NCBI GenBank assembly: GCA_019155185.1
Contig: CM032799.1
Location: 401,001-465,000, forward strand
Length of the DNA stretch: 64,000 bases
Source: Beaufortia kweichowensis
Lineage: Eukaryota; Chordata; Actinopteri; Cypriniformes; Gastromyzontidae
Reading direction: 5' to 3'
Shown in pieces: positions 1 to 13,861 of this stretch; positions within the stretch are counted from its first letter, which is position 1, and the number at the start of each line of letters is the position of its first letter. The notes beneath the pieces are model-generated. The model worked only from the letters and a program-made list of their open reading frames with translations, had not been told where the DNA came from and did not search any database. Position numbers and translations under genes: made by a program.

Positions 1-1348
1 AAAATCTTTTATTCCAGAAGAGCTAGAAGAGCTAAAATGTTCTCTGTACTTCCAACAATGGTCAACTTTCTGGCTTTGGCAGTCTAGCCGAATGGATGAA
101 GCTATAATTTCAGGCTGCAAAGTCTATTAAGTTCTTATTGATTCAACCATTAATGATGATATAAATTCATCGCTGGAACAAAAAAAGTGCTGACCGAACA
201 ACAACTGTGCTAAATGACGAGCTTAAAATACGGCACGCTGCCGCTTGGCTCACTGTTCCACAGACCGGCTTTAATTTATATCTTCCTATATGGTCTGATA
301 CATAGCATGTTAAAGCACAAGCACTACCCCTCAGGCAGTCTAATCTTCAGTTTTTTCATTCTACATCCTGTCCATCATTTTATCCCCGAGTGGAAATATT
401 CCCCCTAAAGACATGCTTCATGTCACACGGAGGGCTATTGCCTGTTCTCTAATCTACCTATCAGTCACCGTGACGGCATCAAGAGCGCCGTGAGAAGCAA
501 TATGCACAGGTCAAGGCGGCAGTGTGCTTTAAATGGCCCACCACCTGTGCACTACTTTAATATCCTCTTTTCTTCTGGCCTAAAAGGGACTTAAACAAGT
601 TTTTGTTTGATGCTTATTTCTAAAGCATTTTTCATGTGGAACTGTTTCAAATGGGTACAAATGTCAGCCTTTTTAGTGCAAGAGGTCGCTTTTATATGAC
701 TAATGATGTGTCTGTTGTGGGTCAGTGTCTTGTTTGCTGTAAATTGCTTCGTAGCATTATCTCGCTGGCTTTGGTTTAAATAGACATACTACAGTACCTC
801 TCGTTCTCCTTTTCATATTCATGCGCTCTGTATCTATTTTCGCTCAGGCTCTTTGAGATGTGCTCGTATGTGAAATTAAACTTCAGTTTCTGAAGCCAGA
901 CGGCTCTAATCTCAGTCTCCCACAAGGATGGCCTTTATCAGCCTGACATTCCCTGACAGACCTCAGACAGACCCACCCATATGTATATAGTCTATGGAGA
1001 AGTGCTTGTGCCAGTCTAATGCTTCTCCTTCTGTAAAACCAGAGCCGTATAGTTTTGATATGCTGAAGTCATATCAGCTAGACCAATACATATTTTAAAT
1101 CTGCCAGTAATTAGCATAGTAAGATAATCTTTACAATATTTCACTTGATATATAACTATATTCAGTTAACAGGTTAAAAGATCTGTAAAATAAATATTTA
1201 AAAACAGTTATGAGCTAAGATATTAAAATCCTAAAGTACAATTTTATTTGTATCTTTTATTTATTATTTATTTATTTGTCATTAGACATCTATTGGCCAC
1301 TATAAAATGTTGAATAACACTTGAGTACTTTCATTTCCACCTCTTTAG
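1..1348 (+). other. pard3b: Partial intron upstream of the PDZ2 exon
   Basis: Intron sequence cut by the window start. I see no exon with PAR3 similarity. The 3' part (about 1080-1300) is AT-rich with TTTAT runs. It ends in a pyrimidine-rich stretch and the acceptor AG at 1347-1348. Confidence 0.8.
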
Positions 1349-1488
1349 GTCCTGAAGGACTGGGCTTTACAGTCGTGACCAGAGATTCTTCAGTGCATGC
1401 ACCCGGGCCCATCCTCGTCAAAAACATCTTACCCAGAGGCGCTGCTATCAAAGATGGCCGCCTGCAGTCAGGTGACAGGATCCTGGAA
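1349..1488 (+). CDS. pard3b: PAR3B exon: N-terminal half of PDZ2
   Basis: 140-bp exon. It starts with the last two bases of a glycine codon (acceptor AG 1347-1348) and ends at a codon boundary before a consensus GTGAGT donor at 1489. The peptide begins PEGLGFTVVTRDSS and ends DGRLQSGDRILE. It carries the PDZ carboxylate-binding loop GLGF (1357-1368), the central strands, and the conserved IKDGRLQSGD segment. PDZ2 of PAR3 proteins is reported to bind membrane phosphoinositides and junction proteins; PAR3B partners are less well known. The flanking segment TRDSSVHAPGPI is the PAR3 family signature insertion. The domain is completed by the next exon after a short intron of 231 bp. Confidence 0.96.
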
Positions 1489-1719
1489 GTGAGTATCGGT
1501 CTGGAGTTACAGTAGATGGAGAATTCTGCATCATTTTAACTAGTCTTGGCACATTTTTGTATTCATAAAGTGCTATAGAGATGTGCATAGACTTTAAATG
1601 AACATAACAGAATCCTTACTAGGTTCATAGCCATCTGTCTTGATGGTGTATTTTGCATCTCATGCTAGTATGACATTACATATAGAGTCTTTTATAACCA
1701 AATGTACATGTGTGTCTAG

Positions 1720-1848
1720 GTGAACGGTGTGGACATCGCCGGTCGTACGCAGGAGGAATTAGTGGCCATGTTACGCGGTACTAAGCAAGGGGACAGTGTG
1801 TGTCTCGTTGTGGCCAGACAAGAAGACATGTTCCTGCCACGTGAGCTG
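1720..1848 (+). CDS. pard3b: PAR3B exon: C-terminal half of PDZ2
   Basis: 129-bp exon of 43 codons, phase 0 at both ends. Acceptor TCTAG ends at 1719; donor GTAAGAG starts at 1849. The peptide starts VNGVDIAGRTQEELVAML, which is the strand before the second helix plus helix alpha-B (RTQEELVAML). It continues to the last strand (VCLVVARQ) and the family motif FLPREL that closes the domain. Together with the preceding exon it gives a complete PDZ2 of about 88 residues. Spelling is close to vertebrate PAR3/PAR3B across the whole exon with no broken codons, so purifying selection is likely. Confidence 0.96.
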
Positions 1849-2740
1849 GTAAGAGTCCTCTCTGTCTAAACACTGCAGATGACTAATACTGTATCTCTTC
1901 CTTTCTACTGCTAATAAACTCTTTAAACCTATTCCTGTCTGGGACTTTTCTTTCTTTCCTCTGCATGAACTGGCAAAAACACAACCCACTTTAGGATCAT
2001 AAAATCACAAGTTTTATTACACCTCGTGCACATCAAAAGTGGCATTTGGGACAGGGACCTTCTACTTTCCCATCCAGACGTCACACTTATTTCATGTTCT
2101 TCAGCTCATTTACACTGTGTACCTCCTAAACATTTCCCAGTAGTATCAGTCGTTTAGCAGACACGACTCTCAATCCTGCTGCGATGATCTGAATTGAAGT
2201 GAAGTTTGAATGTCATATGATCATTCCTTCTGATTCTGGTTCCTTTAAATTTCCTAGATCTTAAAATCACTGAGTCCAGTCCCCCTGCACAGCTTATTGA
2301 GCTTTAGAAAACACTATTAAATGACCAGACTTCATAAAAAGGTCTTTATATGGCATTGTCCTTCAGAACAACAGGAAATGTAGTGACATGTTATTTAGGT
2401 CATCAGCAGTGATATCATACGTTCCTTTATAACGTCTCCAAAGCCCAACGGCTCTGTTTGCTGTCTTAGCCTGGGAAGGTCATAGTCACGCTGTAGTTCC
2501 TCGAACCTTGAGGACAGGAAGTCCTGAGTTTCCTGCTTTTGTCTCAAGCCCTGTGGGATGTGTATGTATGCTAGTTTTTGTCTGGTGCTCGGACTTCTTC
2601 ACCTGTCACTCTCTCTCTTTGTTTTTGTCTCTTTTCGTCTGTTTGATATCTTTCCCGATGAACCCCTCGACCCTCACGCCCTGCCGACTGAGACGTGGCC
2701 TCTCTCCAAACATACTCGTGCACACCCTTCTGCCTACCTT

Positions 2741-2966
2741 GTAGTCTGTCTTCCTGCTCTTATTCAGCTTGTTGATTCAGCGGTGGGCAGGAAGTGGCGC
2801 AGGAGGTCGGGGAGCTCCTACAGGAAGTGCCGGAGCATGCAGGGCTGTGTGAAGTCAGGGACTACGGCTGTGCAGATGTGTGCTGGCTCTTCCTGTATCT
2901 CTCGTAGTGTAATGCCCAACGCTCCACAGTCATCAAATTCTGCTGGACTCAGTGCTTTCTGTAAAT
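2741..2966 (-). pseudogene. Possible coding-like fragment on the minus strand, with in-frame stops (unidentified)
   Basis: Read on the minus strand, TTTACAG precedes an open stretch of 46 codons starting at 2966. It begins KALSPAEFDDCGALGITL and later contains EEPAHICTAVVPDF. The frame then meets TAG at 2820-2818; CAG would be the expected codon from the surrounding HFL-ELPDLLRHFL text. It stops again about 20 codons later. An AAG-GTAGGC donor-like site lies near 2740. The amino-acid pattern looks protein-like, but I do not recognise the family. The plus strand is also open over this stretch (2558-2968), so chance openness cannot be excluded. It could be a decayed exon, a retrocopy or a piece of transposon ORF. 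Confidence 0.2.
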
Positions 2967-5900
2967 AACCAAACTCTCACAATAATGCTCAAACACTAAA
3001 CATTAGAGGAAAAGAGTAACATTCACTGTCAACATCTTTCATGTATTTATTTAGATAGATTCACAGCTGTATGAGATGAATTTATGACTCAGTTGGTATC
3101 CCTTAAACTGTTATCTTTGTGCTTTAAAGTTGCATGCAAAATACTGGACAGTTGTGAATCACATGCTGTCATCCATTATAACGTCACAAATCATCTCTCC
3201 TGAAACAAAACAGGATTTAGAAATTACAAATACAATTTTTTATATTTTTTTTTGTGTATTCATTTTTAGTGTTTAGTGTCATATTACATAATCTGCAGTC
3301 CTTTACATATACAGTAATGCTAGAAATATCATACATTAACAAGTCGAGTGTCATAACTCAATCCAGATACTGCTACTGCCGAGCTCTTCAGATTATTCTT
3401 CATGACTCTATCCCTTCTATGTGTTATGTGAAAAATCTCTATATTCACACGTGTTCACACATTGTTCAGTTCTCTGGTGAATTGACCTCACAGTGTTGAA
3501 TTATGGATCTGGTGTGTGATGTCACTGATCAGTTAATATGCAGCGGGACTCATTACCCACAAACCACTAGTTTACTTCCACCCAATAGATTAAAACACTT
3601 CAGTGAATTAAAGTTTTACTTCAAAATCCTGCACATTACGTGCAGTGACGGCTTTAATTGGTTAGCAAACATCGGCAGGGTTTTGCAGATCGAGCTTTGA
3701 ATTACAAAAGAGCTTTTTCTGAGTGATTCGGTGACTGATGGATTGACGTCTATGTGTGTGACGACTGTCTGGAATGAGATATGGTAGTCAGAGATTAATG
3801 TATGGAAAGAAGAGCTCAGAGACAGTGAAAGATCAATATAGATACATATTGAGAGCAAAAGCTGAATGAGTGAGGGATTGAAACAGGTGAGGGAGATAGA
3901 AACGTTGATAAAGTGGTGACAAATGACGAGAGACACGGAGAGAAAAGGATAGAGAGAGTGAAAGATCGTGACAGAGGGTGGAGGAAGTCATCTGTCTCTT
4001 AGACATGAAGCTAAGAGAAATATCAAACCAGGAAGAGACGGGAAAATTTAGTAAACTGAAAAACGATGCAGTCTCGTCAAAAAAAATGTGCTAAATGATG
4101 CCATAGTAGAACTGTTTTTGACTAAATGCTTCCAAATTTGTTTCCAGTTTCTGCGTTGCGAAAACAACAAAAAGTGGGAACTTCAGAGAAGTAATTCTGG
4201 AATTATTTGGTGTAAATACACCTATTAAAATCCTTTAACATCCACAGAAACTTGCTGTTGCAAAACGTGAGAAGTTCTTCAGAATATAGAAATGTGAGAA
4301 AAAAAAGAACTAAAAATAGTTTTTCTGTGGCATTGCTAAGAAAAGCCCTTTTTAGCACAATGTTTGTGTGTTAATCCAACAATAGCAAGGTCAGAAAAAG
4401 GAATGGCTAGTGTGGTGATAGAGGTCAATCGTTAAGTGAATATTGTGTAAGATAAACATATATTTAATTTCTTTTGCTTCATTTCTTATATTATTTTTCT
4501 GAGCTTTATATTAAGCTTTAGATATCAGCATCAGTATCAGGCTGCAGGTGAAGTTTCACACAGTGGTCAGATTGAGAGTGTAATAGAGATTTCATGTGGT
4601 GTGAATGGAGGGACATGATGAGGTTGTCAGCGAGAGATGTTTGCTGTACAATATACAGCGTCTCTGAAATACCCGTGAGCTGGTGACTTGGGCCGTGTGA
4701 AGAATGGAAAAAGCAAATCGTCGGGAGCCCCGTTAGCACTTTAGGCAGGTGGATTCAACACTTTCCATCTGTCCTGACGTATCCATACGTTTCCTTAAAA
4801 CCTTTTCACACGCAGAGAACCTCACACACAGCCATCTTCAGTAGCATATATGACTAATGGGAAATAGAGCATTGACTGTCACTGCTAGAGGAAGAAACAC
4901 TAATGGAGATATTAGATATGACCTCTTGAACAAAAGAGACTCATTTCCTGTACAGTTTGTAGTGTTTTTCTGTTCAGAGGCAGCGCTTGTAACAAAAGAC
5001 CCTTGCACTTCTTCAAATAGGCGGCTTTGTGTACTTCAAAACAGCCCGCTAACAATGGCACCAGGCTGGGTAATAAGGGCCCTGACAAAGCCTTATCTCT
5101 CGGAGAACTCCAGCTGTGAAGACGAGCGGTTAGCGCATGTGATAATGTTGTTGTGACAGCGTTCCGCTCTCTGGCACGTTCGACTCAAAACGAGGAAGTC
5201 GACCCAGCCGGGATGCTGGCCTTAATCTCATATCCAGACCTCCTTGTTAGTACCTGCATTACTTCCTCAATAAACCTTTGATGTCAGTATCACCAACCCT
5301 CTGAAGTCTCGGGCCCGCAAGGCCTGGTTTCCAGGCACAATCTGAAGACCAATAAGCAGAGAAATCTCTGCCTCTTTACAAGTAAATAAAGCAGCTAACC
5401 AGAAGAGGACATGGTTAGAAACGTCAATGCTTTCACCGACCTCTTTTTGTTTTACAGCGTTCTTCTCTCTTGGTAGTTTGCTTTCATCTCCACTTAAACA
5501 GAATCTATTTACTCGTGGATAAATTTCTCTCATCCTTTAGACGTCCATCGGCTTCCATCGAAAGGGTCGTAGAGTCGCTCTTTGTTTTAAATGAGCTTGT
5601 GTGTGTCTGTTTTTTCTCTATTTTTACCCTGTGTTGCCTTTAATGATCCTGTGGTCTGAAAGGTGAATGGTTCTTTCCATATCCATGCGAGGGGTAAGGA
5701 GTGCACTTTAGTACTGTATGTGTGCCGTCAGCAGAGAGGTTGATTGTACGTTTCATAATCGCGGCCGCATGTACACGGCTGTTGGAGACATCATATTAAA
5801 AGGGGAAATGTATTCGGCTCTTAGTGAAGAGGTAATTGGCTTTGATGAAAGGCTCAGGGTATTTGTTGATGCTCAAACCTGATTATGATCGGGGTATGTG

Positions 5901-5990
5901 CTCCATTTGGTGAAATGAAGTCCATACTTGATGGCTTTGTTTTTGTTTAGTGAAAGCCACCCAAAGCAAAGCCACTGACAAATGGTGCAT

Positions 5991-6359
<369 letters not shown>

Positions 6360-6466
6360 ATAAGATGTAAATCATGGCAGTATCATTCAACATCTAATTA
6401 AGGTTGGATAGTATTAGAAATAAACAGGTGAAAAGGCTGTAAACATGGATGTTTTTAACTAGTTAA

Positions 6467-6735
6467 CCGTCACCGTTCCTCAGGAGGAACACCTGTGTTA
6501 TTTTCCAATGATATTTTAATAGTTGAATTTTAATCCAATCATGACAAACTATATACTGATAAAATGTTTAATATGTAATTGATAAACATACCTAATGAAA
6601 TGATTTTTTTCAAATACTTAAAAATGTTTGAAAAAACTCTCATATTTAAAAGCTAAAAGATTGTATTTTAGTACATTTACATGTTACTCAATTTTTGCTG
6701 TGACAGTTACCAGGTTAACTGTAGTATTGTATTTC
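6467..6735. repeat. Dispersed repeat, copy 1 (second copy near 56224)
   Basis: A segment beginning CACCGTTCCTCAGGAGGAAC, with TATTTTAATAGTTGAATTTTAATCC downstream and a GTGACAGTTACCAGGTTAA tail. It matches the order and wording of 56224-56520 in this window, so both are copies of one interspersed family. Family name not known to me. Confidence 0.6.
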
Positions 6736-6935
6736 CACAAATGCAAAACATAAAAAAGTCAAATTCTGAACAAAATTGTTACCCAAGAAGTAAAATTATT
6801 TTTAGAGAGAGATTTTATTTATTTACTTTTTACAGATATATTTTTGTATTGACTGAAACCAACATTTGATCTTATACCAGCTACTGTACCGAATAGTGCT
6901 AAACAAATGAATGTATGTGCTTTTTGTTTGTGTTC

Positions 6936-7005
6936 ATCTGAAGAAAGGTAGTCATATACATCTGGGACAGCATGAGGATGAGAGGAAACTACTCATTTAA
7001 TAGAA
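6936..7005. repeat. Partial fold-back MITE-type arm
   Basis: Contains CTGAAGAAAGGTAGTCATA followed by CATCTGGGACAGCATGAGGATGAGAG. This matches one arm of the short palindromic element seen more completely elsewhere in the window. A sister fragment lies at about 47678-47745. Confidence 0.5.
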
Positions 7006-7398
7006 AAAGTTCATCAACTGTAATATGTAGTTTGATGATATGTGGTTGATATGTGATGCGCTTCCTTTCACTTCCCATTCTTTTACTTTTATGAAACATC
7101 ACGTGTTTAATCGTGTTTAATGATTTAATGGTTCAAGCGCTATATTGTTCATGGAATGTGCCAGAAAAATGCACTTTGTGTGGCAGTGGGTACGAGTGTA
7201 ATGGTTGTGTAGCTCTTCCCAACACCTTCCTCTGCCATCTGCTGCACTCTTTAATGCATGTATAGAATGTACTACAAAGACATCTCACCATCACTACACA
7301 CACACCTTAACGCTCAATTCACCACCTGCTCACTGCTGAAAAGTGGTAGAGTGCTTCTGAAATGAAAGAATCATTTCAGAAACACGCTGGCGGTATGG

Positions 7399-7400
<2 letters not shown>

Positions 7401-7431
<31 letters not shown>
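7401..7431 (+). repeat. (CA)n microsatellite
   Basis: About 15 uninterrupted CA units. Confidence 0.97.
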
Positions 7432-7433
<2 letters not shown>

Positions 7434-7639
7434 TGACTTGAACTTGCTTTATTTTCCCCATCAGAACCGAGCCTTTGATCCACACCCAATAAAAGCCTCC
7501 GTGGGTTTGAGTCATGTGCTTCTGAGGATTTTATTATTGCGTTGCAAAAGATCTGCTAAGCTCTCCACAAAACCCCAATCAAGCATTTAGACTGACTTCA
7601 GCTCGCAAACAAGACAACAGTTTCTTTCCTCGTTCCCTG

Positions 7640-7860
7640 TCATCCCTTTGACATCACCGTGACCTCACCGGCTCGAGATGAGCCGATACCCATCTGGCCG
7701 CATGTCTTCGCGTCTGACCCGTGCGGCTTGCCGACACTCACTCGCACCCGATCCTCGTATTCCCTTAAGAACTCGAGCGTGCCGGCCGGCCGGTCAGCTT
7801 TCCGAATTGTTTATCCAGGATTTAGCGACGCTTCCAGACCTGCTGCAGCTAATACCAGCC
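7640..7860. other. CpG-dense intronic block
   Basis: Roughly 19 CpG dinucleotides occur in about 155 bp (about 7655-7810), including a GCCGGCCGGCCGG core. This is far above the surrounding AT-rich intron. Two overlapping short plus-strand frames cross it but neither resembles a known protein. It could be a conserved regulatory element or a small CpG island; function unknown. Confidence 0.5.
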
Positions 7861-9221
7861 CAGCTGTACTCACTTATGTAGTTGGATGTGTTTTGCATAA
7901 TATCTAATACTGTGTCAATTATGGAGAAATGCTAATAAGACTCGGTAGTACTATATTTCTTATTTTTCAGTTTGTCCATGAATGGCAGTGCTATGATTCT
8001 CACTGGTGGATAGTGAAATTAGACTCGATTGAATGTACGTCTTTGTCTGTTGCGAATGGAAATGTCCTTAGGCGAAAAGATCACTGAATGCTTATTTCAC
8101 TTGTTGTCTGTGACGAGCACAGTTTAGCTCTCTAATTATGGTTTATAATGCATTTTATAATTCACTACGCACCCTGGTGCATAAAGGCAGTGAAATCAAC
8201 CATATCAGTTAATGATGGTATGAATGGTTATTTTGAAAACAGATACCAATGAAAATGTTTTTCCAAGAATAATTTTGCTGAATTGACAACATCCAAAACT
8301 TATCCTCCCTTTCTTCATCAGAGTGGTAAAATATGATGACCCATAGTGCACTTCTTGTTTATAAGCTTTTAATTGTCGAGTTGGTGCTGTAGGGGAATAC
8401 CTGAAAGTGTGTGTAAGTGTGTGTGCTGATGAGGATGAGTCAGAGTCCAGTCATGAACAGTTAAAGGAATACAGTAACAAAAACATGAACTTGTAACTGT
8501 GGAGACTGTTGTGACTAAAAGATAATTGAGCACTATGTTATATATGTTATATTCATCTTCAAAAGTAGTCACACTTTGTCTAGAATTTGTAAAATAATAC
8601 TTGACATATTATTATCCAGCTTCTTGAGGTCTCAACCTGGGCAGCTTTTTAAACACAACTGAAGGAATTTCTGTTTATGCTAAAGATTTTTATTTATTAG
8701 TTTATGATTATAACTTTTCATTTTTTAAACTTTTGACTAAACTGTCACCTAAAAATATAGTTCTGGCATTATTGTCTTTCCAATCCTTTTATGACTTAAA
8801 AATAACATCAAACACATCAAGATTTCTGAAATCAAACTGTACATTGATAATTCACCTTAGCTATCTTTGGAAGGACTCGTCTGGTTATCGAATTCAACCC
8901 ACTGACCGAGTTGTTTGCTTGTCTGGTGCCGTTTATTAGCTCAGTTGGAAATTATATTTGATTTTTCACTCAGATTTTAGTTTGTGTATCATTCACATCA
9001 GAAGACCTGAAATATTACACAGGAATCATAAGGACTACTTCAGTTGATGATTTTTGTTTTTAACATGAATGCCAGTGAAACACAACTCTATCTGGACTCT
9101 GTGCTATACCATAGTTATGGACTGTCTGTTCTCCATTAGAAGTAAATGTTTACCTTAGCTTTTTACATGGCAAAGACATCAAATGAATCAATTCCACTCT
9201 TGTTTAACATTGCATCATTGA

Positions 9222-9456
<235 letters not shown>

Positions 9457-10185
9457 CGCTCGCTTGCTGTTACCAGTAAGTCTTTGACGTGACGGCTGTT
9501 TTTTGTCTACCACTAAAGAAGCTAAAGTGACCATTAAAGCTAAGTGTGTGTTTGCTGTCGCGCTGCGTGCCGCATTAACCGTCTCTCACAGACACACCGG
9601 CCTTGAGTCTTGATTTCCTGAGACCCTATGGGCAAACAAAATGGGGGAATTTTAGGCAGATCAATGACGGATAGCGTCATTGAAGGACGATGGCGTTGCT
9701 ACCATGTTTCCTCTTCCTCATCCTTCCTTTCACCGTTTATTGGTTGGATCGGTCTGTGTGAAACACAGTTAAGAGGAAATAGATGGCAGAGGATCAAGCA
9801 CCATGACCCTGAGATTTCTTTTAGCTTTCTTTTCTTGTTAACAGGAGATACAGCGATCTGTTCAGCAGTGTAAACAGTATAATCCCATACACAGCTATGC
9901 AAATGTCGACTAGGTTTAGACATTAAGGTTTAGTGTACTCTGGTTGTTTGTACAAACAAATGTCACATGAAAACAAACTTAATATTGGGAATAAATCAGC
10001 GCAGTCAGTTTCCATTATCTTGTTTCTTGGCAATATTTTGCACACAAATTAATAGAATAAATATAGAGCTCTCAGTGAACTGCCAACCTAGACAGCATTT
10101 TAGGCATCATAGGTGTGATGAACTCCTTTGTGAATAAATAAATGCATAGCTCAAAGTTTATTCAATACTGAGTGGAGAAGTGCTA

Positions 10186-10234
10186 TATTATTATTATTAT
10201 TATTATTGTTATATTTTATTATTATTATTATTAT

Positions 10235-10266
<32 letters not shown>
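10186..10266 (+). repeat. Compound (TTA)n-(TTG)n trinucleotide repeat
   Basis: Two blocks of TTA units (10186-10235) run directly into about ten TTG units (10237-10266). Confidence 0.95.
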
Positions 10267-13264
10267 CACACCATAGGACATAGACAACTACGCATAAATG
10301 TAAGTGTACTAATTACTATAACATTTTACAGTATACATTTAGTTGATACAATTCATTTGAATAAATATTATGGTATACTAGGTTTTTTTCATGTGGGAAA
10401 ACTGAGAAATCATGACAAAATATAGTTTTCCATTTGTTAAATTATACCAAAACACATTCTGTTTTGCATTATTCCTTTTAGATATGAAACCTTTTGCTCT
10501 CAAAAACTTGAGCCACAATTCACATCCATACTAATAAATGCCAAGTTTTGAGGTTTTGGGAAGTGAAGGCCGATACGTTTCTAATGCCTCTGTAGACAGC
10601 TGTCCATGTAGATAGTATAGAAATAACTCATAAGTGTTTGCAACAGTGCTAGATTGTCTGTAGGTGTTTCTGCATTTGTTTTGCTTGATCTTAATGATTA
10701 GATAAACCTGTGGGACGGTGTCTTCCGCTCACTCAGTCATTAACAGCAGCGCTCGTGTCAGACTGATGAATCTGAGCTTTTCTCTGGCTGGCTGAGGAGG
10801 AAGACTGCTGAGTACTGTAGCCCATTAACAGGATTGATACATGGACTTTCTCAGCAGGATGTGATGAGGTTTTCTTGCTGTACAACACCTCAGCTGTTTT
10901 AATTGTTGTTCTCTGGAATGCAGAAGAATAACTGTGAGGATAGCGTCTTGATCTTGTGTTGTTGAAACTTGTCAATGGGGGAGACCAGATGAGGAATTTA
11001 ATAATATTCTCTAGTGTGTGTTTTATTAAACCAAATCCTTGACTGTAAGCGTTACATGATGCACATTTCTTCTCCACACCACAGCTATCTGTAGTTTGCC
11101 GTCAATTTCAGCATCTGTCATCTGCATTTTTAATTACCAGAAAATCATTACTCCCCAGGTGGGTATGTTATACATCACATGCAATTGACAGTTCGCCACA
11201 GAAGGTCTTTTTGTGATGTTTGTATGTATATAAGGGTTGTGCTCAGGAGGAGACCTTAGAAGCTTTGTTCACCATAGACATCCAATGGCATCCCAGTTCC
11301 CTGAAGGACCTTCCTACTTCCCTTTCCTATCCTCACTAAGCACTCGCACGGTCTGTCAATCTCCCTGGGGCTTAATAAATCTGAGGACCAGACTGTTCAT
11401 CTACAAACAATAGAGACAGAAGCCCAAATGTGTTTGCGAGTGACTGACACAAAAAGATGGCAAGAGACGGCGTGATTTCCTGAACAAACAGCTGTGTATC
11501 TGCCCAACTTAAGCTCTCAGAATGTCATTCGCTGCCGTACCTATAGATGACAGATATCCATCTGCTGCGGCTGATGACATCATACATCTTGTTCATCATT
11601 AAGACTCTTCCACAGTGGAGGAACAGATGTTGCAAATGCAGATTTAGAAGACGTATAGATGTTGCTTATTCAAATACTTATGTCCTTTGTCAGAATCGCA
11701 GAATGACTTTGCCCGTCATAATGTTTGAGATAATAAAGCTTATTAGAAACTGAAAAAACGTGTTTCTCATCTAGCGCTGGAAACATATGTCTCCTATAGA
11801 AACACGCTGGGTGATAAACCCGGGGAAATGGCTTAAAGAGGTACGATGTGGCATTTTGATTCAGAGCGGGGTCCTGGCAGGGGACTTGGCTGTGAAATAT
11901 CACAACGGTTAGCATAGAGAAGCGCTGCTGGCTGTACACACAGCAGGCTTTAGCCCCGTGATTTCCCCAGCTGATAGACTCGCTGTGTTTCTGGAGCTTT
12001 ATCTTCATTTTCACGTGGAGAGATGCTCGTCTCACCTGGTACGTGCTGCGATTTCACTTGGCTTTAGCGACACATGCATATATGAACAGATGAGAACGAT
12101 GTGAGATAGATGAAGCTCACGATGATTGTTTAAAAAATGGCTTTGGTCCCTAATAAAATAATTGTTTTATTCATTTGGAAGTTTGTTGGAGGGCGTTTAT
12201 GGTTTCAACTCAAGGTTAAATCCTTCACTTTTTCCGCTGTTATTCCGATGACACAGTCAGCTGAATTTCCTCGGAGTTGCTGAGTTGAGTGTTTGTTTGT
12301 GAGTGTGTGACACTAATACTTCCCAAACCCACAATCCCTCAGTAAACAGAGATAAACCAGGTCTTGCTGACCCACACATACTCGGTCTTAGCAGCACTTC
12401 TCAACTCCCTTCATTCCTGTAATATCTCCTAATATTTATAGTCTTCACGGTTGCTGTTGGTTTCAGGGGTTCATCACATGTTTCTCATGTGGTGTCTGCT
12501 GAGATAAAGGGCCACATACAGTACTAGACTTTGCATTTGTCAACTTATAAATTTATACGATTCTGCATGACTGGACAGTTGCGTTTCCATTAATGGACAG
12601 TGTGAGAAGCTTTTTGTGTCGATGACATTTAAGTATGCCTGCATGGTAAATTAAACTATTTTTTTAAGGAGCAAGGATAATCCTGTTTGTTAGAATCGGC
12701 ACAAAGATGACTGAAAATGTTTCAGATGTGCCATTAAAATACTGCGAGACAATCTGGCGTCAATCTTTCTCTCTCCACTCTTCCATTATATATATCAAAT
12801 ACAAACTTTTTCAGACCTTTCTTTAAACCCATTTTCTCCTTCATTTGCTCTCCTCCGTTCCCTGGAAATGAAAGCCTGACAGAAAAGCCTGTTTCCTTGG
12901 CGACAAAAATTATTTTCACCATCCAGATGTAATAATGTATTTTTTCTCCCTATTGTATTAACACTCATTTTAAAACAAACTTTAGCTGACGAGATGTCCA
13001 GGTAATTTGAGCATCATTACAGGAAGCGAACAGACAAAAAGAAAAGAAAGAAAACGGGCAGTAAGAATGCAGTGGGGGAGCGTTTGGACTCTATAATGGA
13101 GAATGGATTATGTTTCTAAATGACCCCATTGCTTTCACAGACAGAAAATAGGCATGAAAAGGTTGAGCTATTCTCTGCTATAATAGTGGGCTTTTTATGT
13201 TGAAATGGAATGACCTCTCTTCTTCCTCGTCTTTTCTCTCCCATCATTGTTGTTTTTCTCTCAG

Positions 13265-13450
13265 AAAGAGGAGCAGGCACGTTTGCTCTTGTCTGAAGAA
13301 GGGAAGGAGCAGCTGATGTTTGAGGTTCCTCTCAATGATTCGGGTTCAGCTGGGTTAGGGGTCAGCCTGAAGGGTAATAAGTCTCGAGAGACCGGCGAGG
13401 ACCTGGGCATCTTCATCAAGTCCATCATCCATGGAGGAGCTGCTTTTAAG
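13265..13450 (+). CDS. pard3b: PAR3B exon: PDZ2-PDZ3 spacer and first half of PDZ3
   Basis: 186-bp exon of 62 codons, phase 0 at both ends (acceptor CAG at 13262-13264, donor GTACTA at 13451). The first 17 residues or so (KEEQARLLLSEEGKEQ) form the spacer after PDZ2. PDZ3 then starts LMFEVPLNDSGSAGLGVSL. Its carboxylate-binding loop reads GLGV (13352-13363). The exon continues with the PAR3-specific KGNKSRETGEDLGIFIKSI and ends IIHGGAAFK. The family sequence resumes in the next exon with DGRL, which confirms the splice junction. Spacer composition differs from mammalian PAR3B while the domain itself is almost unchanged. PAR3 PDZ3 is known to bind C-terminal ligands such as PTEN; whether PAR3B does so is not shown by this sequence. 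Confidence 0.96.
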
Positions 13451-13861
13451 GTACTACAACACATTTACATTCACCAGATGGAGTTTGTCTGTTAGCTATG
13501 AGGCCATCTGTATTCTGGTGTAATCCTAAAAGTTGACTAAATTATGTAGGCCTATATGGTTCAAATGTTGTCTTTCACCTAAAGTATTGATGTACACAGG
13601 GGTGAATACAACGTTTGTCCAATAAAATGCTGTCTATAATGAGAATATTCTTTCCACCATTCAGCAGTTGCAGGTGTCTAATCATGATGTTTTTGGTCTG
13701 TGACGTAAACTGAGGACTATTATATATTTAAAAATATGGAAAGCAAATATTTGTGATACACAGAATTGTTGGGTGAAGTGGTCATAGCACTACTGTATCA
13801 TAACTAAAACACAGCTATTGACCATCAGAATCAAACTGTTTTATGTGTAAGTATAAATAAA

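Noticed and set aside
2558..2968. 136-codon plus-strand frame
   Set aside because: Its first half is CTCTCT/TTTGT-type low complexity. The second half overlaps the more protein-like minus-strand reading.
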